Shown: piece by piece, positions 24,352 to 33,254 of the stretch | How the letters are laid out: each line of letters starts with the position of its first letter | Position numbering within the stretch: position 1 is the stretch's first letter | DNA from: Meiothermus sp. | Lineage (GTDB): Bacteria > Deinococcota > Deinococci > Deinococcales > Thermaceae | Reading direction: 5' to 3' | NCBI GenBank assembly: GCA_026004095.1 | Contig: BPIL01000003.1 | Span: forward strand, 62,001-126,000 | DNA length: 64,000 nucleotides | Position numbers and translations under genes: made by a program | Notes under the pieces: generated by a model | The model's input: only the letters and a program-made list of their open reading frames with translations | Told to the model about the DNA's origin: nothing | The model's database searches: none

Positions 24352-25641
24352 TTAATCGTCGGCAGCGGAGCCTTTACCAATCAGCTTAATCTCGGGCTCC
24401 CGGTTCCAGTCCTTGCCGTAGATGGCCTTCATGATGATGTAGCAGACCACCCCGGTAATAACCGGCACGATAAAGACCAGTACCCACAGCAGCCCGTTGG
24501 AGAGGCCCAGATCCACCTTGTAGCCGGCCAGGGTGCTCATAATGTAGAACATCAGCATCCCCACCACAAAGCTGGTGCGGAAGGGGTGCTGACTGGGGAG
24601 CTCGAGGTAGCGCTGCTTCTCTTTGGAGTAGTCCAGGAAGGGGATGGCCAGGGCCCCCAGGATGATGATGGTGGGTACCAGGATGCCGCCCCAGAACTGC
24701 GGGCCAAAGGTGGCCCCCAGGAACTCAAAGCGCCAGTTGGCCGGGATGATTTGCAAGATCCCGTAGATCCACATGAAGTACCAGTCCGGCTTGACCGCTG
24801 GGGTGTTGGCGGTGGGGGGGCCAAAAGCCTGCACCGGGTGGGCCAGGAAAGCCCCGGCGATGAAGGTGGTCACAGCGATGTAGACCAGAAACAGAATGCC
24901 CATCATCGCGGCCTGCTGCGGGAAGAGCGGCACCCCCACAATCTTGCCCGGTGCCACCTTTTCGGCGTACTTGGGCTGGGTGTGCTTCTGCTTGATCATG
25001 ATGGTCAGGTGCACACCTATCAGCGCGATCAGGGCCAGCGGCAGCCAGAGCACGTGAATGGGGAAGAGCCGGGGGATGGTCTGGGTGTTGGTGGGTGAAA
25101 GCTCACCGGCAAAGAGAATATCCGAGAGCAGCTTGCCCACCCAGGGGGCCGCCGCGCCAATCTCGTAGCCGATCTTGGTGGCGGTGAGGGCATAGTTGTC
25201 GAAGGGCAGGGCGTATCCGGTGAAGGCCGTGATGATGGCGAGCACCAGCAAAAACACCCCCACAATCCAGTTCAGCTCGCGGGGGTTTTTGTAGGCCCCG
25301 GTCAGGTGGATGCGCAGCATGTGCAGGAAGGCAGCGGCAATCATGATGTGGGCGGCCCAGTGGTGCAGCGAGCGGATCACCGCCCCAAAGGGCAGCGAGT
25401 CGATGTAGAGAATCGAGTAGTAGGCGGCCGGCACTTCCTGCCCGCCCGAGAGCGAGCCCGAGACTGGGCGGATGGACGGCTCGTAGTTGAGGGTCAGGAA
25501 AATGCCGGTGAGCACCAGGGTAACGAAGGAAAACAGGGTGATCTCGCCCAAAAAGAACGAGTGGTGCACCGGGAAAGCCTTGCGGAAAGCCTTGGCGTAA
25601 AGCTTTCCTAGACTCAAGCGATCGTCTAGCCACTGATACAT
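24352..25641 (-). CDS. fbcB: Cytochrome b subunit of the bc complex
   Basis: Di-haem membrane subunit of the menaquinol-cytochrome c oxidoreductase, which carries electrons from quinol and pumps protons. It has 429 residues with roughly nine to ten membrane helices. Haem-ligand His pairs are visible in HHWAAHIMIAAAFLHMLRIHLTGAY and further on in FPIHVLWLPLALIALIGVHL, and the Qo-site stretch is KPDWYFMWIYGILQ (a PDWY motif in place of PEWY). It is the last gene of the fbcC-fbcX-fbcF-fbcB operon, the order known for T. thermophilus. Confidence 0.93.
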   Translation of the reverse strand: MYQWLDDRLSLGKLYAKAFRKAFPVHHSFFLGEITLFSFVTLVLTGIFLTLNYEPSIRPVSGSLSGGQEVPAAYYSILYIDSLPFGAVIRSLHHWAAHIMIAAAFLHMLRIHLTGAYKNPRELNWIVGVFLLVLAIITAFTGYALPFDNYALTATKIGYEIGAAAPWVGKLLSDILFAGELSPTNTQTIPRLFPIHVLWLPLALIALIGVHLTIMIKQKHTQPKYAEKVAPGKIVGVPLFPQQAAMMGILFLVYIAVTTFIAGAFLAHPVQAFGPPTANTPAVKPDWYFMWIYGILQIIPANWRFEFLGATFGPQFWGGILVPTIIILGALAIPFLDYSKEKQRYLELPSQHPFRTSFVVGMLMFYIMSTLAGYKVDLGLSNGLLWVLVFIVPVITGVVCYIIMKAIYGKDWNREPEIKLIGKGSAADD

Positions 25642-25650
25642 ACTTCCTCC

Positions 25651-26295
25651 CTAGACATCGACCCCTGGCTTGCCCAGGAACTCGCCTGCCACCACCACCT
25701 TGCCCCCCTCAACCTTGACCGGGAGCTGGGGAACGGGTGCGGGAACAGGGCCGCCCACCACCTTGGCCTGGTTGTAGATGTCGTACTTGCCGCCGTGGCA
25801 GGGGCACAGCCAGGTGTCGTTTTGCCACTGGCTGACGGTGCAGCCCAGGTGCTTGCAGACTGCCGAGTAGGCCAGTACCCCTTCGGGCGAGGCGTGCTGG
25901 CGGGTCTCCGGGCTCATTTTGGCCGGGTCGGCCAGGATGACCATGATGGTGTTGGTGATCAGGTCTTTCTTGACCACATTCTCGGGGCTTTTGGGGAAAG
26001 CGATGATGAAGGGGATCCTTTCCCGTTGAGCGGCCCGCAGGTCGTCCAGCGTAATCTCTTGCTCGGCTTTGGGGCCGGTGGCAAAAACCAGGACATCACC
26101 CACCGCCACCGGTTCTTTGCTGGGAATCTTTTCTTCGCGGGGTACCAGACCTGCGCCCACCCACAGGGTCGAGAGCACCGCGGCTCCTGCGCTCACGCCG
26201 ATGGCCGCCTGCAGGATGGCCCGGCGGGTGGCGTGGGCCTGGGGGTCTTCGTGGTGGTGCTCGTGGTGATGGGCAGTGGCTTCATGATCGGCCAT
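25651..26295 (-). CDS. fbcF: Rieske iron-sulfur protein of the bc complex
   Basis: Carries the [2Fe-2S] cluster that takes the first electron from quinol. It has 214 residues: a His-rich N-terminus (ATAHHHEHHHEDPQAH), a membrane anchor with a Tat-like TRRAILQAAIGVSAG, then the Rieske domain with CKHLGC near residue 145 and CPCHGG near 163. The frame is open five codons upstream, but ATG 26295 has GGAGG eight bases before it. It overlaps nothing and sits 9 bases before fbcB. Confidence 0.94.
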   Translation of the reverse strand: MADHEATAHHHEHHHEDPQAHATRRAILQAAIGVSAGAAVLSTLWVGAGLVPREEKIPSKEPVAVGDVLVFATGPKAEQEITLDDLRAAQRERIPFIIAFPKSPENVVKKDLITNTIMVILADPAKMSPETRQHASPEGVLAYSAVCKHLGCTVSQWQNDTWLCPCHGGKYDIYNQAKVVGGPVPAPVPQLPVKVEGGKVVVAGEFLGKPGVDV

Positions 26296-26316
26296 TGTCA
26301 AATCCTCCAAACGCTG

Positions 26317-26808
26317 CTACCAGGGGAAGTCGCTTTTCTCGTCCTCGGCCAGGACTTCTTCTGGCACGAAGTATTTTTTGTAGATGGCAATGAGCAGGGC
26401 CAGGATGAGCATCATCGAGGCAAACACCCCGGCCTGTAAGGTGGTGGCGTTGTAGTAGCCAATCTCGGGGTTGTTGGCGAACACCAAAGTGCGCACGAAG
26501 AAGCCCGAGAGCATCACCAGTAGAAGCGAGAGCACCACCCCAGCCACCATGGGCAGGCTGCTGGGTTCAGGTTCGTGTTTGCCGGGGCGCAGCTCGGAGC
26601 CCTCGAGCCAGTTGCTCAACAGCCCGATAAATCCATAAATGAACAGCACCATGGCAAAGGCCATCAGCCCGATGTTGCCCACCGTGAGGTGGGGCACCAC
26701 CCCGGCCTCGTGCACTACCCGCATCCGGTCGTTGAGGTAGGCCATCAGAAACAACGCCGCCGAGAAGACCAGGGCGAAGTAGGGAACTACCGTGTCGTTG
26801 CGATACAT
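26317..26808 (-). CDS. fbcX: Membrane subunit FbcX of the bc complex operon
   Basis: A 163-residue membrane protein with four likely helices (about residues 7-24, 47-66, 87-108 and 125-144) and a charged C-terminus PEEVLAEDEKSDFPW. Its sequence gives no cofactor motif. In T. thermophilus the gene between the cytochrome c and the Rieske gene is called fbcX and is thought to belong to the complex; position, size and topology match here. The precise role is unknown. Confidence 0.8.
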   Translation of the reverse strand: MYRNDTVVPYFALVFSAALFLMAYLNDRMRVVHEAGVVPHLTVGNIGLMAFAMVLFIYGFIGLLSNWLEGSELRPGKHEPEPSSLPMVAGVVLSLLLVMLSGFFVRTLVFANNPEIGYYNATTLQAGVFASMMLILALLIAIYKKYFVPEEVLAEDEKSDFPW

Positions 26809-26817
26809 GCTCCCTCC

Positions 26818-27561
26818 TCAGCGGGCGGCCTTGAACTCGTCCGGGGTTACGCCGCCAAACTTGTTGCTCCAGCTATTTTTGATGTAGGTGGCCACAGCCG
26901 CCAGCTCCTCGTCGGAGAGCTGGGCAAAGGCGGGCATACCGCCCTTGCCTTTGAGCAGGATGTTGATGACATAGGCTTTGTCGGCCACGTTCTTGCTGCC
27001 ATCGAGTGCCGGGAAGACCCCCGGAAGGCCCTTTCCGGTGGCCTGGTGGCAGCCGGCGCAGTTGGCGCTGTAGACCTGCTCGCCCTTGGCTTTGAGGGCC
27101 TCGTCCACTGCCGCGACAGGGCCGCCGTGGGCGCCCGCCTCGGCGACCGCGGGGGGTTTGGCGACTTCCTCGAGGGTCTTGTTGGTTACCCCGGTAGCAG
27201 CAAAGAAGAGCCAGACCCCCCCTAGAATGGCGGCGGTGGCAATGGCCGCAGCCAGCCCGGGAAAGCGCTCGCGGGTGGGCTTAATATCGGGGTCGGCCAC
27301 CCGCAAGGTGACGTCCAGGATGCCCGAGACCTCCTTGCCTTCCTCGAGGCCCTGCAACAGCACCCCAGGGGTGTTGGCTACCTTGAAGGGCACTTCCTTT
27401 ACGTCTTTGGCCCCGTTGGTGTAGTGGGTGACTACCCGGAGCAGGTGCTCCCCGTCGCTCAGGGAGCGGGTATCGTAGGTAACTTTGAAGGGGGGTTGGG
27501 TGAGCACCTGCACGGGCTCGGTGCCGCCGTCCAGATAGACTTCGATTCGCTCAATCGGCAT
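26818..27561 (-). CDS. fbcC: Cytochrome c subunit of the bc complex
   Basis: A 247-residue membrane-bound c-type cytochrome that accepts electrons from the Rieske protein. Its N-terminal ~95 residues form a beta-rich cytosolic domain (RIEVYLDGGTEPVQVLTQPPFKVTYD). One membrane helix (AAAIATAAILGGVWLFFAAT, about 104-123) follows, then a linker and a class I cytochrome c domain with the haem site CAGCH near residue 170 and the axial Met likely in GGMPAF. The start has GGAGG nearby. It is the first gene of the operon; no clear promoter hexamers are seen in 27562-27740. Confidence 0.9.
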   Translation of the reverse strand: MPIERIEVYLDGGTEPVQVLTQPPFKVTYDTRSLSDGEHLLRVVTHYTNGAKDVKEVPFKVANTPGVLLQGLEEGKEVSGILDVTLRVADPDIKPTRERFPGLAAAIATAAILGGVWLFFAATGVTNKTLEEVAKPPAVAEAGAHGGPVAAVDEALKAKGEQVYSANCAGCHQATGKGLPGVFPALDGSKNVADKAYVINILLKGKGGMPAFAQLSDEELAAVATYIKNSWSNKFGGVTPDEFKAAR

Positions 27562-27742
27562 CGCTTGGTTCCTCCTGGCCAGGCCCGTTCAGGGGGGCTG
27601 GGCACTGCTTTCAAGACTACCAGAAAATTAGGGGCCTGCGCCCCGGTAAGACCATCATAAAAACTCGTTGAGGGGCAAATGTCCCTAGCAGGGGCTGCAA
27701 CAATAAAAGCTTGCGTGCCCCAAATTGTAGCTTGGAGTAAGT

Positions 27743-28504
27743 TTAGGAATTGGCCCGTAACAGGGCCACGCTCCGGCGCACACCCCCCTCGCCGCCCGAT
27801 ACCTCGAGGGCCGCAGTACCGCCGAAGTTTTCCAGCAGCTTCCGCACCCAGGCCCAGTCCACGGCCCCTTCCCCACAGGGCAGGTGCTCGTCTTGGATGC
27901 CCCGGTTATCGTGCAGATGAAGATGCAGCAGGCGGTGGCCCAGCAGGTGGTGGTACTCCTGGGGGCCGGTGGGGCCCCGCTGGATAAGCGCGTGGCCCAC
28001 ATCCAGGCAGAAGCCGTACTGGGGGTGGGCCTCCAGCAGGTTCCGCAGTTCGCTGGGGGTTTCAAGCAGATCGGTTGTCTCAAGACCCAGGTTTTCCAGC
28101 GCCACCGGTATGGCCAGTTCGAGCTGCTCGAGGGCCTGATGGGCGAGCTGGTGGGCGTGGTTCACGGCCTCGGGCAGCCGCAGCGGAACCAGGCCGGTGT
28201 GCAGCACCCCGCAGGCCGCGCCGATCTGGGCCCCGAACTCGATGGCCCGCTGGGTGCGCTCGAGGGAGAGCCGCCGCACCTCCGGCACCAGCGAGACCAG
28301 GTTCCAGTCCACAAAAGGCAGGTGTACGGTAAACCCCACCCCGGCGGCCCGGCCCATCTCAGCCAGCTCCCGGGCCTTGGGCAGCCGGGGATCCATCTCG
28401 TGTTGGTCAAAGGCGATTTCCAGAAACAGGCCCAGCTCGGCGGCCAGCTCGAAGGATTGCCGGTAGCTGAGACCAGCGGTAAGGGGACTAAAACCCAGTT
28501 TCAT
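27743..28504 (-). CDS. Sugar phosphate isomerase/epimerase family (TIM barrel)
   Basis: A 253-residue soluble protein of the xylose-isomerase-like TIM-barrel/AP-endonuclease 2 superfamily. Metal-ligand residues of the fold are visible: His in VHLPF, His in GVLHTG, Glu in VALENLG, the CLDVGHA strand, HLHLHDN, and the terminal Glu in ALEVSG. The substrate cannot be told from sequence. It stands alone, upstream of the fbc operon on the same strand with about 180 bases between. Confidence 0.75.
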   Translation of the reverse strand: MKLGFSPLTAGLSYRQSFELAAELGLFLEIAFDQHEMDPRLPKARELAEMGRAAGVGFTVHLPFVDWNLVSLVPEVRRLSLERTQRAIEFGAQIGAACGVLHTGLVPLRLPEAVNHAHQLAHQALEQLELAIPVALENLGLETTDLLETPSELRNLLEAHPQYGFCLDVGHALIQRGPTGPQEYHHLLGHRLLHLHLHDNRGIQDEHLPCGEGAVDWAWVRKLLENFGGTAALEVSGGEGGVRRSVALLRANS

Positions 28505-28599
28505 ATAGAAAAACCGGGTGGATTATACCGCCTGGGCGTTGGGGGTATGGCGTTACATGGTCTGCGGGGCTGGCTTAACTCTGGAACAGTGCAGGTTTT

Positions 28600-30417
28600 T
28601 CAGAACTCCTCATCCCACTCCACGATGGTCTCGCTGGTCAGGCCGGGGTGCGGCTTGGTGCTGGCGGCGGCCCCCGCTGCACTGCCCGCAGCGGTCTGGG
28701 CTAAGGTGGAGCTGCGGCTGCGCTGTACTGGGGTGCGCTGGTTTTGCAACAAACCGAACTGGGTTGCGATGCCCCGCAGGCCAATGGTGGCGAAGATGAT
28801 CACCAAGAACACCGTCAGGCCCCAGAACAACTGGGCCACCAGGTTTTGCTGAATGGACAGGTTGGTGAGAACGCTCAGGAAGGGCAGCCGACCGTAGCGC
28901 GGGTCGGACAGGATGGAGCCGATGTAGGATAGGCCTTCCATCATGGCTGGCAGCAGCAGGAAGAAAAAGGCCAGGCCCAGGAAGCGCCAGTAGACGTTGC
29001 GCCCGCCGAAGGTCAGCTTAAGCAGGTAAAGCGGGAAGAAGGCCAGCAGTCCGGCCAGGATGAACAGAAAAGCCCGGGGGATGCCCAGGATGGTTTGCAG
29101 CAGCCAGATCTGCAGGCTATGGAAAGCCCCTAGGCTCCTGCCCTCCAGAACCAGGGCGTTTTCCAACAGCTCCCCCGAAAGCACCGTGAAGTCGCTGGTG
29201 CGCAGACCCACGGCGTTCTCGGCCAGGTCGAGCACCCGGTTGGTGCGTTGGGCCAGCTCGGGTCGCAGGGCCTCGATTAGGGGAGCGATGGCTGTTCTGT
29301 AGCGGGCGCTGACCTGGGCCAGGGTGCGGCGGGCGAGGTCGGTCTGCCCGTTTTCAACCTGGGCCTGGGCTTCCAGCAGGCGTCCGCGCACCTCCAGCAG
29401 GGCCCGTTTCCAGTCGTCAATGCTGTAAACGCCGGCCCCTGTCAGGCTGTCGGCCACACGCTCGAGCTGGCGGCTATCTTTGATCAGAAAGCGCAGATCC
29501 CCCAGCAATTGCTGGTAGGCATCCGGGGTAGGGGCCGCCTGGACGGCCGGGCGGGTTTGCACTGCAATGGCCGGGGCCGTTTCCCTGGGGGCCGGGGGGG
29601 TGCGGGGGGCCTCTAGGCGAACCCCCCCAGCGGCCGGGGGGGTTTGGGTGGTGGTGGTGGGGTTACTTCGCCGCTGGCTCTGGGGGCTCGAGGCCGCTCT
29701 TAGGAAGTTCTGAGCCTGGGTGACCAACCCCTGCACATCGCTTTTGAAACCGCCCAGGTTGCCGCTGGAGAGCTTGCCCAGGGCATCCACAAAGGCTTTG
29801 GCGCTGAGCCCACGGGCGCGGGGCGAGTCTTGCACGATCAGGTAGAGGGCATAGGCCCGGGTGGCCTCGAGGTAGGCCCGCACGGCACTGGTCTGGGCCT
29901 GGGCCCGCTGGAGGGCATTGGTGATACCCTGGGCATAGGTGCGCTCAAACAAACGACGCACCCCCTCCAGGTTGTTTGCGGCGGCCAGGGTTTGCACCTG
30001 GGCCTGGAGGCTGTTGGGCAGTCCGCTGGCCGAGAGCACTTTGGGCAGCAGGCGGTTGGCGTCGGCGCTGTTGCCCGCTGCGAGGGCGCTAAAGTAGTTG
30101 TCGTACAGGGCCTTGCCCAGGATGGCCTTAATGATCTGGATGCGGGCCTCGAGGTCGGCGCTGCTGCGGCGCGCCAGGGCCTGGCGGGCATCGGCCAGGG
30201 ATTGTTGTATGCCCTCACGCAGCACCGGGGGCAATTCACCGGCCCCTTTGCGGAAGTTGTCCTCGGCCTGGGCCAGGAGCTCGAGGGCCCGTGCGGGGTT
30301 GCTGTTTTGTAGCGTGCGCACCTGATCCAAGATGGGTGCGAGCTGGTCGTACAGGTTGAGGGCCGGAGTGGCCCAGGCCAGGCTAAATAGCGCGATTATC
30401 GCGAACCAACGCTTCAT
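28600..30417 (-). CDS. Unknown large membrane protein with periplasmic helical domain
   Basis: A 605-residue protein with a Sec-type signal (WFAIIALFSLAWATPA), a long helical, Ala/Leu/Gln-rich extracytoplasmic region (about 20-380) broken by a Thr/Pro-rich linker (SNPTTTTQTPPAAGGV), and four or so membrane helices near the C-terminus (LQIWLLQTILGIPRAFLFILAGLLAFFPLY and beyond), ending in a short Ser/Ala-rich cytosolic tail. I recognise no family. The second ATG (30417) is 8 bases from GGAGG and preferred over the one at 30423. It follows 12 bases after a roadblock-type gene, so the pair probably work together. Confidence 0.65.
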   Translation of the reverse strand: MKRWFAIIALFSLAWATPALNLYDQLAPILDQVRTLQNSNPARALELLAQAEDNFRKGAGELPPVLREGIQQSLADARQALARRSSADLEARIQIIKAILGKALYDNYFSALAAGNSADANRLLPKVLSASGLPNSLQAQVQTLAAANNLEGVRRLFERTYAQGITNALQRAQAQTSAVRAYLEATRAYALYLIVQDSPRARGLSAKAFVDALGKLSSGNLGGFKSDVQGLVTQAQNFLRAASSPQSQRRSNPTTTTQTPPAAGGVRLEAPRTPPAPRETAPAIAVQTRPAVQAAPTPDAYQQLLGDLRFLIKDSRQLERVADSLTGAGVYSIDDWKRALLEVRGRLLEAQAQVENGQTDLARRTLAQVSARYRTAIAPLIEALRPELAQRTNRVLDLAENAVGLRTSDFTVLSGELLENALVLEGRSLGAFHSLQIWLLQTILGIPRAFLFILAGLLAFFPLYLLKLTFGGRNVYWRFLGLAFFFLLLPAMMEGLSYIGSILSDPRYGRLPFLSVLTNLSIQQNLVAQLFWGLTVFLVIIFATIGLRGIATQFGLLQNQRTPVQRSRSSTLAQTAAGSAAGAAASTKPHPGLTSETIVEWDEEF

Positions 30418-30429
30418 GGTCATAACCTC

Positions 30430-31059
30430 CTATTGCTCGGCGCCCACCTGGAGGGCTTCGATCTTGCCCATTCGGTACAGCAGTTGCCCCAGATTGGCCT
30501 CGTTGCGCGTGAGCACAGCCAGGTAACCTTGCCCCAGGGGGCGCAGCACCAGCTGAGCCTCTCTGAACACAGTGTAAAACACCCGGTAACTCCCTTTACG
30601 GTCAAGTAACCGGTGCATGGTCGAAAGAAGCTCGACCAGACTCTCGCTGTAGGCTCCCAGGCGCAATTCTCGTCCGTAACTGGACTCCAGCACCACCGCC
30701 AGCACCCCTTCTTTGCGAGCCAGTTCCAGCACCAGGCGCTGGCGCTCAGACTCGCTTTGCAGATCTATGTACTCGGCCAGATCGGTGACCTCGAGGGTAG
30801 GAGCTGCCACTGGCTGGGGGCTGCGGGCTTGGGTTTTGAGCTGCTGAGCCAACTGCTTTAGCTCGGGCAGAAGCCCATTCATCGGCAGGATCTCTCTGAT
30901 TTCTCGCTGCAACGGCCCCTCGATCAGTTCGGCCCAGCGCTGCGGCTCCAGTGCCTCGGGCGACTGCCCCCCCAGCGCCCGTTTGAGCAGGCTGCTGGCT
31001 GCCAGGGGCGAGACCACCTGGGACAGGGCCTCGATGATTTTTTGTGCGGTTCTGTCCAA
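30430..31059 (-). CDS. Roadblock/LC7-like domain protein
   Basis: About 209 residues. The C-terminal part (about 115-205) has the roadblock pattern, beta-helix-beta: GVLAVVLESSYGRELRLGAYSESLVELLSTMHRLL then LVLRPLGQGYLAVLTRNEANLGQLLYRMGKI. The N-terminal half is helical. In bacteria such proteins regulate small GTPases of the MglA type that set cell polarity and gliding or pilus behaviour; no GTPase lies nearby. The frame opens at GTG 31071, but GGAGG lies inside that stretch and points to the TTG at 31059. It is encoded directly upstream of the large membrane protein. Confidence 0.6.
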   Translation of the reverse strand: MDRTAQKIIEALSQVVSPLAASSLLKRALGGQSPEALEPQRWAELIEGPLQREIREILPMNGLLPELKQLAQQLKTQARSPQPVAAPTLEVTDLAEYIDLQSESERQRLVLELARKEGVLAVVLESSYGRELRLGAYSESLVELLSTMHRLLDRKGSYRVFYTVFREAQLVLRPLGQGYLAVLTRNEANLGQLLYRMGKIEALQVGAEQ

Positions 31060-31192
31060 TTGTCCTCCCACGCTGGGTTCAAGCCGGAAAGTCCTAAGCC
31101 AGGCCCGGCCTGGGAATGATTATAGTGAAGGGCTTGCCAAAAACCGGGTCATCTTGTACCATACCCGTTGCCTGCTCGAACAGGCTCCCTGT

Positions 31193-31266
31193 TGGGGCAT
31201 CGTCTAACGGCAGGACTACGGATTCTGGCTCCGTCAATCGTGGTTCGAATCCACGTGCCCCAGCCA
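31193..31266 (+). tRNA. tRNA-Gln (anticodon CTG)
   Basis: A 74-base cloverleaf with encoded CCA: acceptor TGGGGCA/TGCCCCA, D-loop CTAACGGCAGG, anticodon stem ACGGA/TCCGT around TTCTGGC, and T-arm GTGGTTCGAATCCAC. It decodes CAG. The U1-A72 pair is typical of tRNA-Gln. Confidence 0.95.
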
Positions 31267-31332
31267 GATTTATCTCGAAGGGCTGCACCCCGACCTAAGT
31301 GCAGGGCAGCACCTCCGGGATAAACCCAATCC

Positions 31333-31407
31333 GGCCCCATCGACTAGCGGTTAGGTCACCGCCCTTTCAAGGCGGCGGCAGGGGTTCGAATCCCCTTGGG
31401 GTCACCA
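31333..31407 (+). tRNA. tRNA-Glu (anticodon TTC)
   Basis: A 75-base cloverleaf with encoded CCA: acceptor GGCCCCA/TGGGGTC, D-loop CTAGCGGTTAGG, anticodon stem CCGCC/GGCGG around CTTTCAA, and T-arm GGGGTTCGAATCCCC. It follows tRNA-Gln by 66 bases and is probably co-transcribed. Confidence 0.95.
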
Positions 31408-31455
31408 ACAGCCCTCGGTTCGCGCCGGGGGTTTTAGCTTTGTGAGAGCCCACCC

Positions 31456-32559
31456 ATGAACCCGGTAACCAACGCCCAACGTTTACGCCTGACCTGGGGC
31501 AGCGCCCTGGGGCTGTTCATGACCGGGGCCATTGGGGCGGCGGTGGGGGCGGCCATTCCCCAGTGGCAGGCCGGGTTTGGCGTGGGCCCCGAGCTGGCCT
31601 GGTACTTCAACCTGTTTTTTGTGGGGGCCTTGCTGGGCATTTTCCTGGGCAGCCGGATGCGCCGGCGCCACCCCTGGCTGGCCCTGGCCCTGCTGGTTGA
31701 GGGGCTGGGCCTGCTATTAATGGCCCTGACCCCCCAGATGAGCGGGGTCTTTGGGGCGGCTTTGCTGCTGGGCCTGGGGGTGGCGGTGGTCAACTTCCAC
31801 TGCAACGCCCTGCCCCTCGAGCTCTACCCCAAGGGCCAACTGGTCGTGCTCTACCGCGTCAACACAGCCTTTGGGGTGGGGGCAGTGCTGGCCCCCTTGT
31901 TGCTGGTGGGGCTGGGCTGGCGGGTGGGCTACGCGGTGCTGGCGCTGGTGGCCCTGGCGGCGGCGGGCCTGTTGTGGAAAGCCCCCGCGGCGCGGGCACG
32001 TCCCCAGGCCGAAGCAACCCGCACACCTTCGGGTTTGCTGCCCTTTGTGCTGCTGGCAGCGGTCTCGTATGTGGCGGTGGAGCTGGTGGTCTCGAGCTTC
32101 TCCGGCCTCTACCTGCGCCACCTGGGCTACGACCCCCGCTGGGTGGGGGTGCTGCTCTCGCTGTACTGGGTGAGCCTGACCCTGGGCCGCTGGCTCCTGG
32201 CCGACTTCGTAGCCGCCAACCCCCTGGCCCGGCTGGTGGGGCTGCACCTGGCGGCGCTGCTGGTGGTGGGGTGCTACTTTGTGCCCCCTTTGGCCTGGGT
32301 TTTTCCGCTGGTGGGGTTCTGGGTGGCCCCCACCTTCCCTACCCTTTATGCCTTCACCGAGAAGCACATCGGCTACGGTGGGCTGGCCTTTTTGTTTTAT
32401 GCGGCGGCGGTGGGCAGCAACCTGATCCCGGCGGGATTTGCCCTGCTGCCCAGGGAAACGCTAGCCACCGGTATGCTTTTGGTGGTGGCCTGGATGGCCG
32501 GCATGACCTACCTGCTCTGGAGGAAAAGTGAAGCTGAGGGCCCTGCTCTTCGATCTTGA
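31456..32559 (+). CDS. Major facilitator superfamily transporter
   Basis: A 367-residue protein with about eleven to twelve hydrophobic helices and the MFS loop motif after helix 2 in degenerate form (GSRMRRRHPWLALA). It resembles sugar-type or general efflux MFS proteins (VVNFHCNALPLELYPKG, FPTLYAFTEKHIG near helix 9-10). The substrate is not predictable. Its end overlaps the HAD gene by 32 bases, so they form an operon. Confidence 0.75.
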   Translation: MNPVTNAQRLRLTWGSALGLFMTGAIGAAVGAAIPQWQAGFGVGPELAWYFNLFFVGALLGIFLGSRMRRRHPWLALALLVEGLGLLLMALTPQMSGVFGAALLLGLGVAVVNFHCNALPLELYPKGQLVVLYRVNTAFGVGAVLAPLLLVGLGWRVGYAVLALVALAAAGLLWKAPAARARPQAEATRTPSGLLPFVLLAAVSYVAVELVVSSFSGLYLRHLGYDPRWVGVLLSLYWVSLTLGRWLLADFVAANPLARLVGLHLAALLVVGCYFVPPLAWVFPLVGFWVAPTFPTLYAFTEKHIGYGGLAFLFYAAAVGSNLIPAGFALLPRETLATGMLLVVAWMAGMTYLLWRKSEAEGPALRS

Positions 32560-33178
32560 CGGCACCCTGGCCGACACCGACCGCCTGCACGAGCAGGCCT
32601 GGCTCGAGGGCCTAGCCCGCTACGGCATCCAGGGCGATCACCACTTCTACCAGACCCAGATCAGCGGCGGCCTCAACCCCGAGATTGTAGCGCGCCTCTT
32701 GCCCCAGCTTTCCCAGGCCCAGGGTGCGGCCTTCCTCGAGCAAAAAGAGGCCCGCTTCCGCGAGCTGGCCTCCGAGGTGCAACCCCTGCCCGGCCTAAAG
32801 GCGCTGTGGGACTGGGCCCAAAGCCAGGGTTTGCGCCAGGCTCTGGTGAGCAACGCCCCCAGGGAGAACGCCCACTACCTGCTAAAGCGGCTGGGGCTAA
32901 TGTTCGACCCCATCGTCCTGTCCGAAGACCTGCCCGCCGGCAAGCCCGACCCGCTGCCCTACCAAACGGCCCTGCAGCACCTAAACCTCGCCCCCCAGGA
33001 GGCCCTGGCCTTCGAGGACTCCCCCTCCGGGGTGCGCTCGGCGGTGGGGGCCGGCATCCCCACCGTGGCCCTCACCACCGGCCACCCACCCGAGGCCCTG
33101 GCCCAGGCGGGGGCTTTTTTGTGCATCCCCGACTACACCGACCCGCGCCTGTGGGACTGGCTGCGGGCGCTGGGCTAA
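32528..33178 (+). CDS. HAD-family phosphatase, beta-phosphoglucomutase-like
   Basis: A 216-residue HAD hydrolase. Motif I LLFDLDGTLADTDRLH gives the nucleophile Asp and acid/base Asp, the cap domain follows, motif II is ALVSNAP, and motifs III/IV are GKPDPLPYQTAL and LAFEDSPSGVRSAVGAG. This subclass dephosphorylates sugar phosphates or isomerises beta-glucose-1-phosphate. Translation starts at GTG 32528 inside the MFS gene. Confidence 0.85.
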   Translation: MKLRALLFDLDGTLADTDRLHEQAWLEGLARYGIQGDHHFYQTQISGGLNPEIVARLLPQLSQAQGAAFLEQKEARFRELASEVQPLPGLKALWDWAQSQGLRQALVSNAPRENAHYLLKRLGLMFDPIVLSEDLPAGKPDPLPYQTALQHLNLAPQEALAFEDSPSGVRSAVGAGIPTVALTTGHPPEALAQAGAFLCIPDYTDPRLWDWLRALG

Positions 33179-33254
33179 GCCCCCTACCGCCGATTTTTTC
33201 TCGACCTGGGGCCCCCGCGGGAAGCGCAAACAGGCGTGGCTTCCCGTGGGGTAT

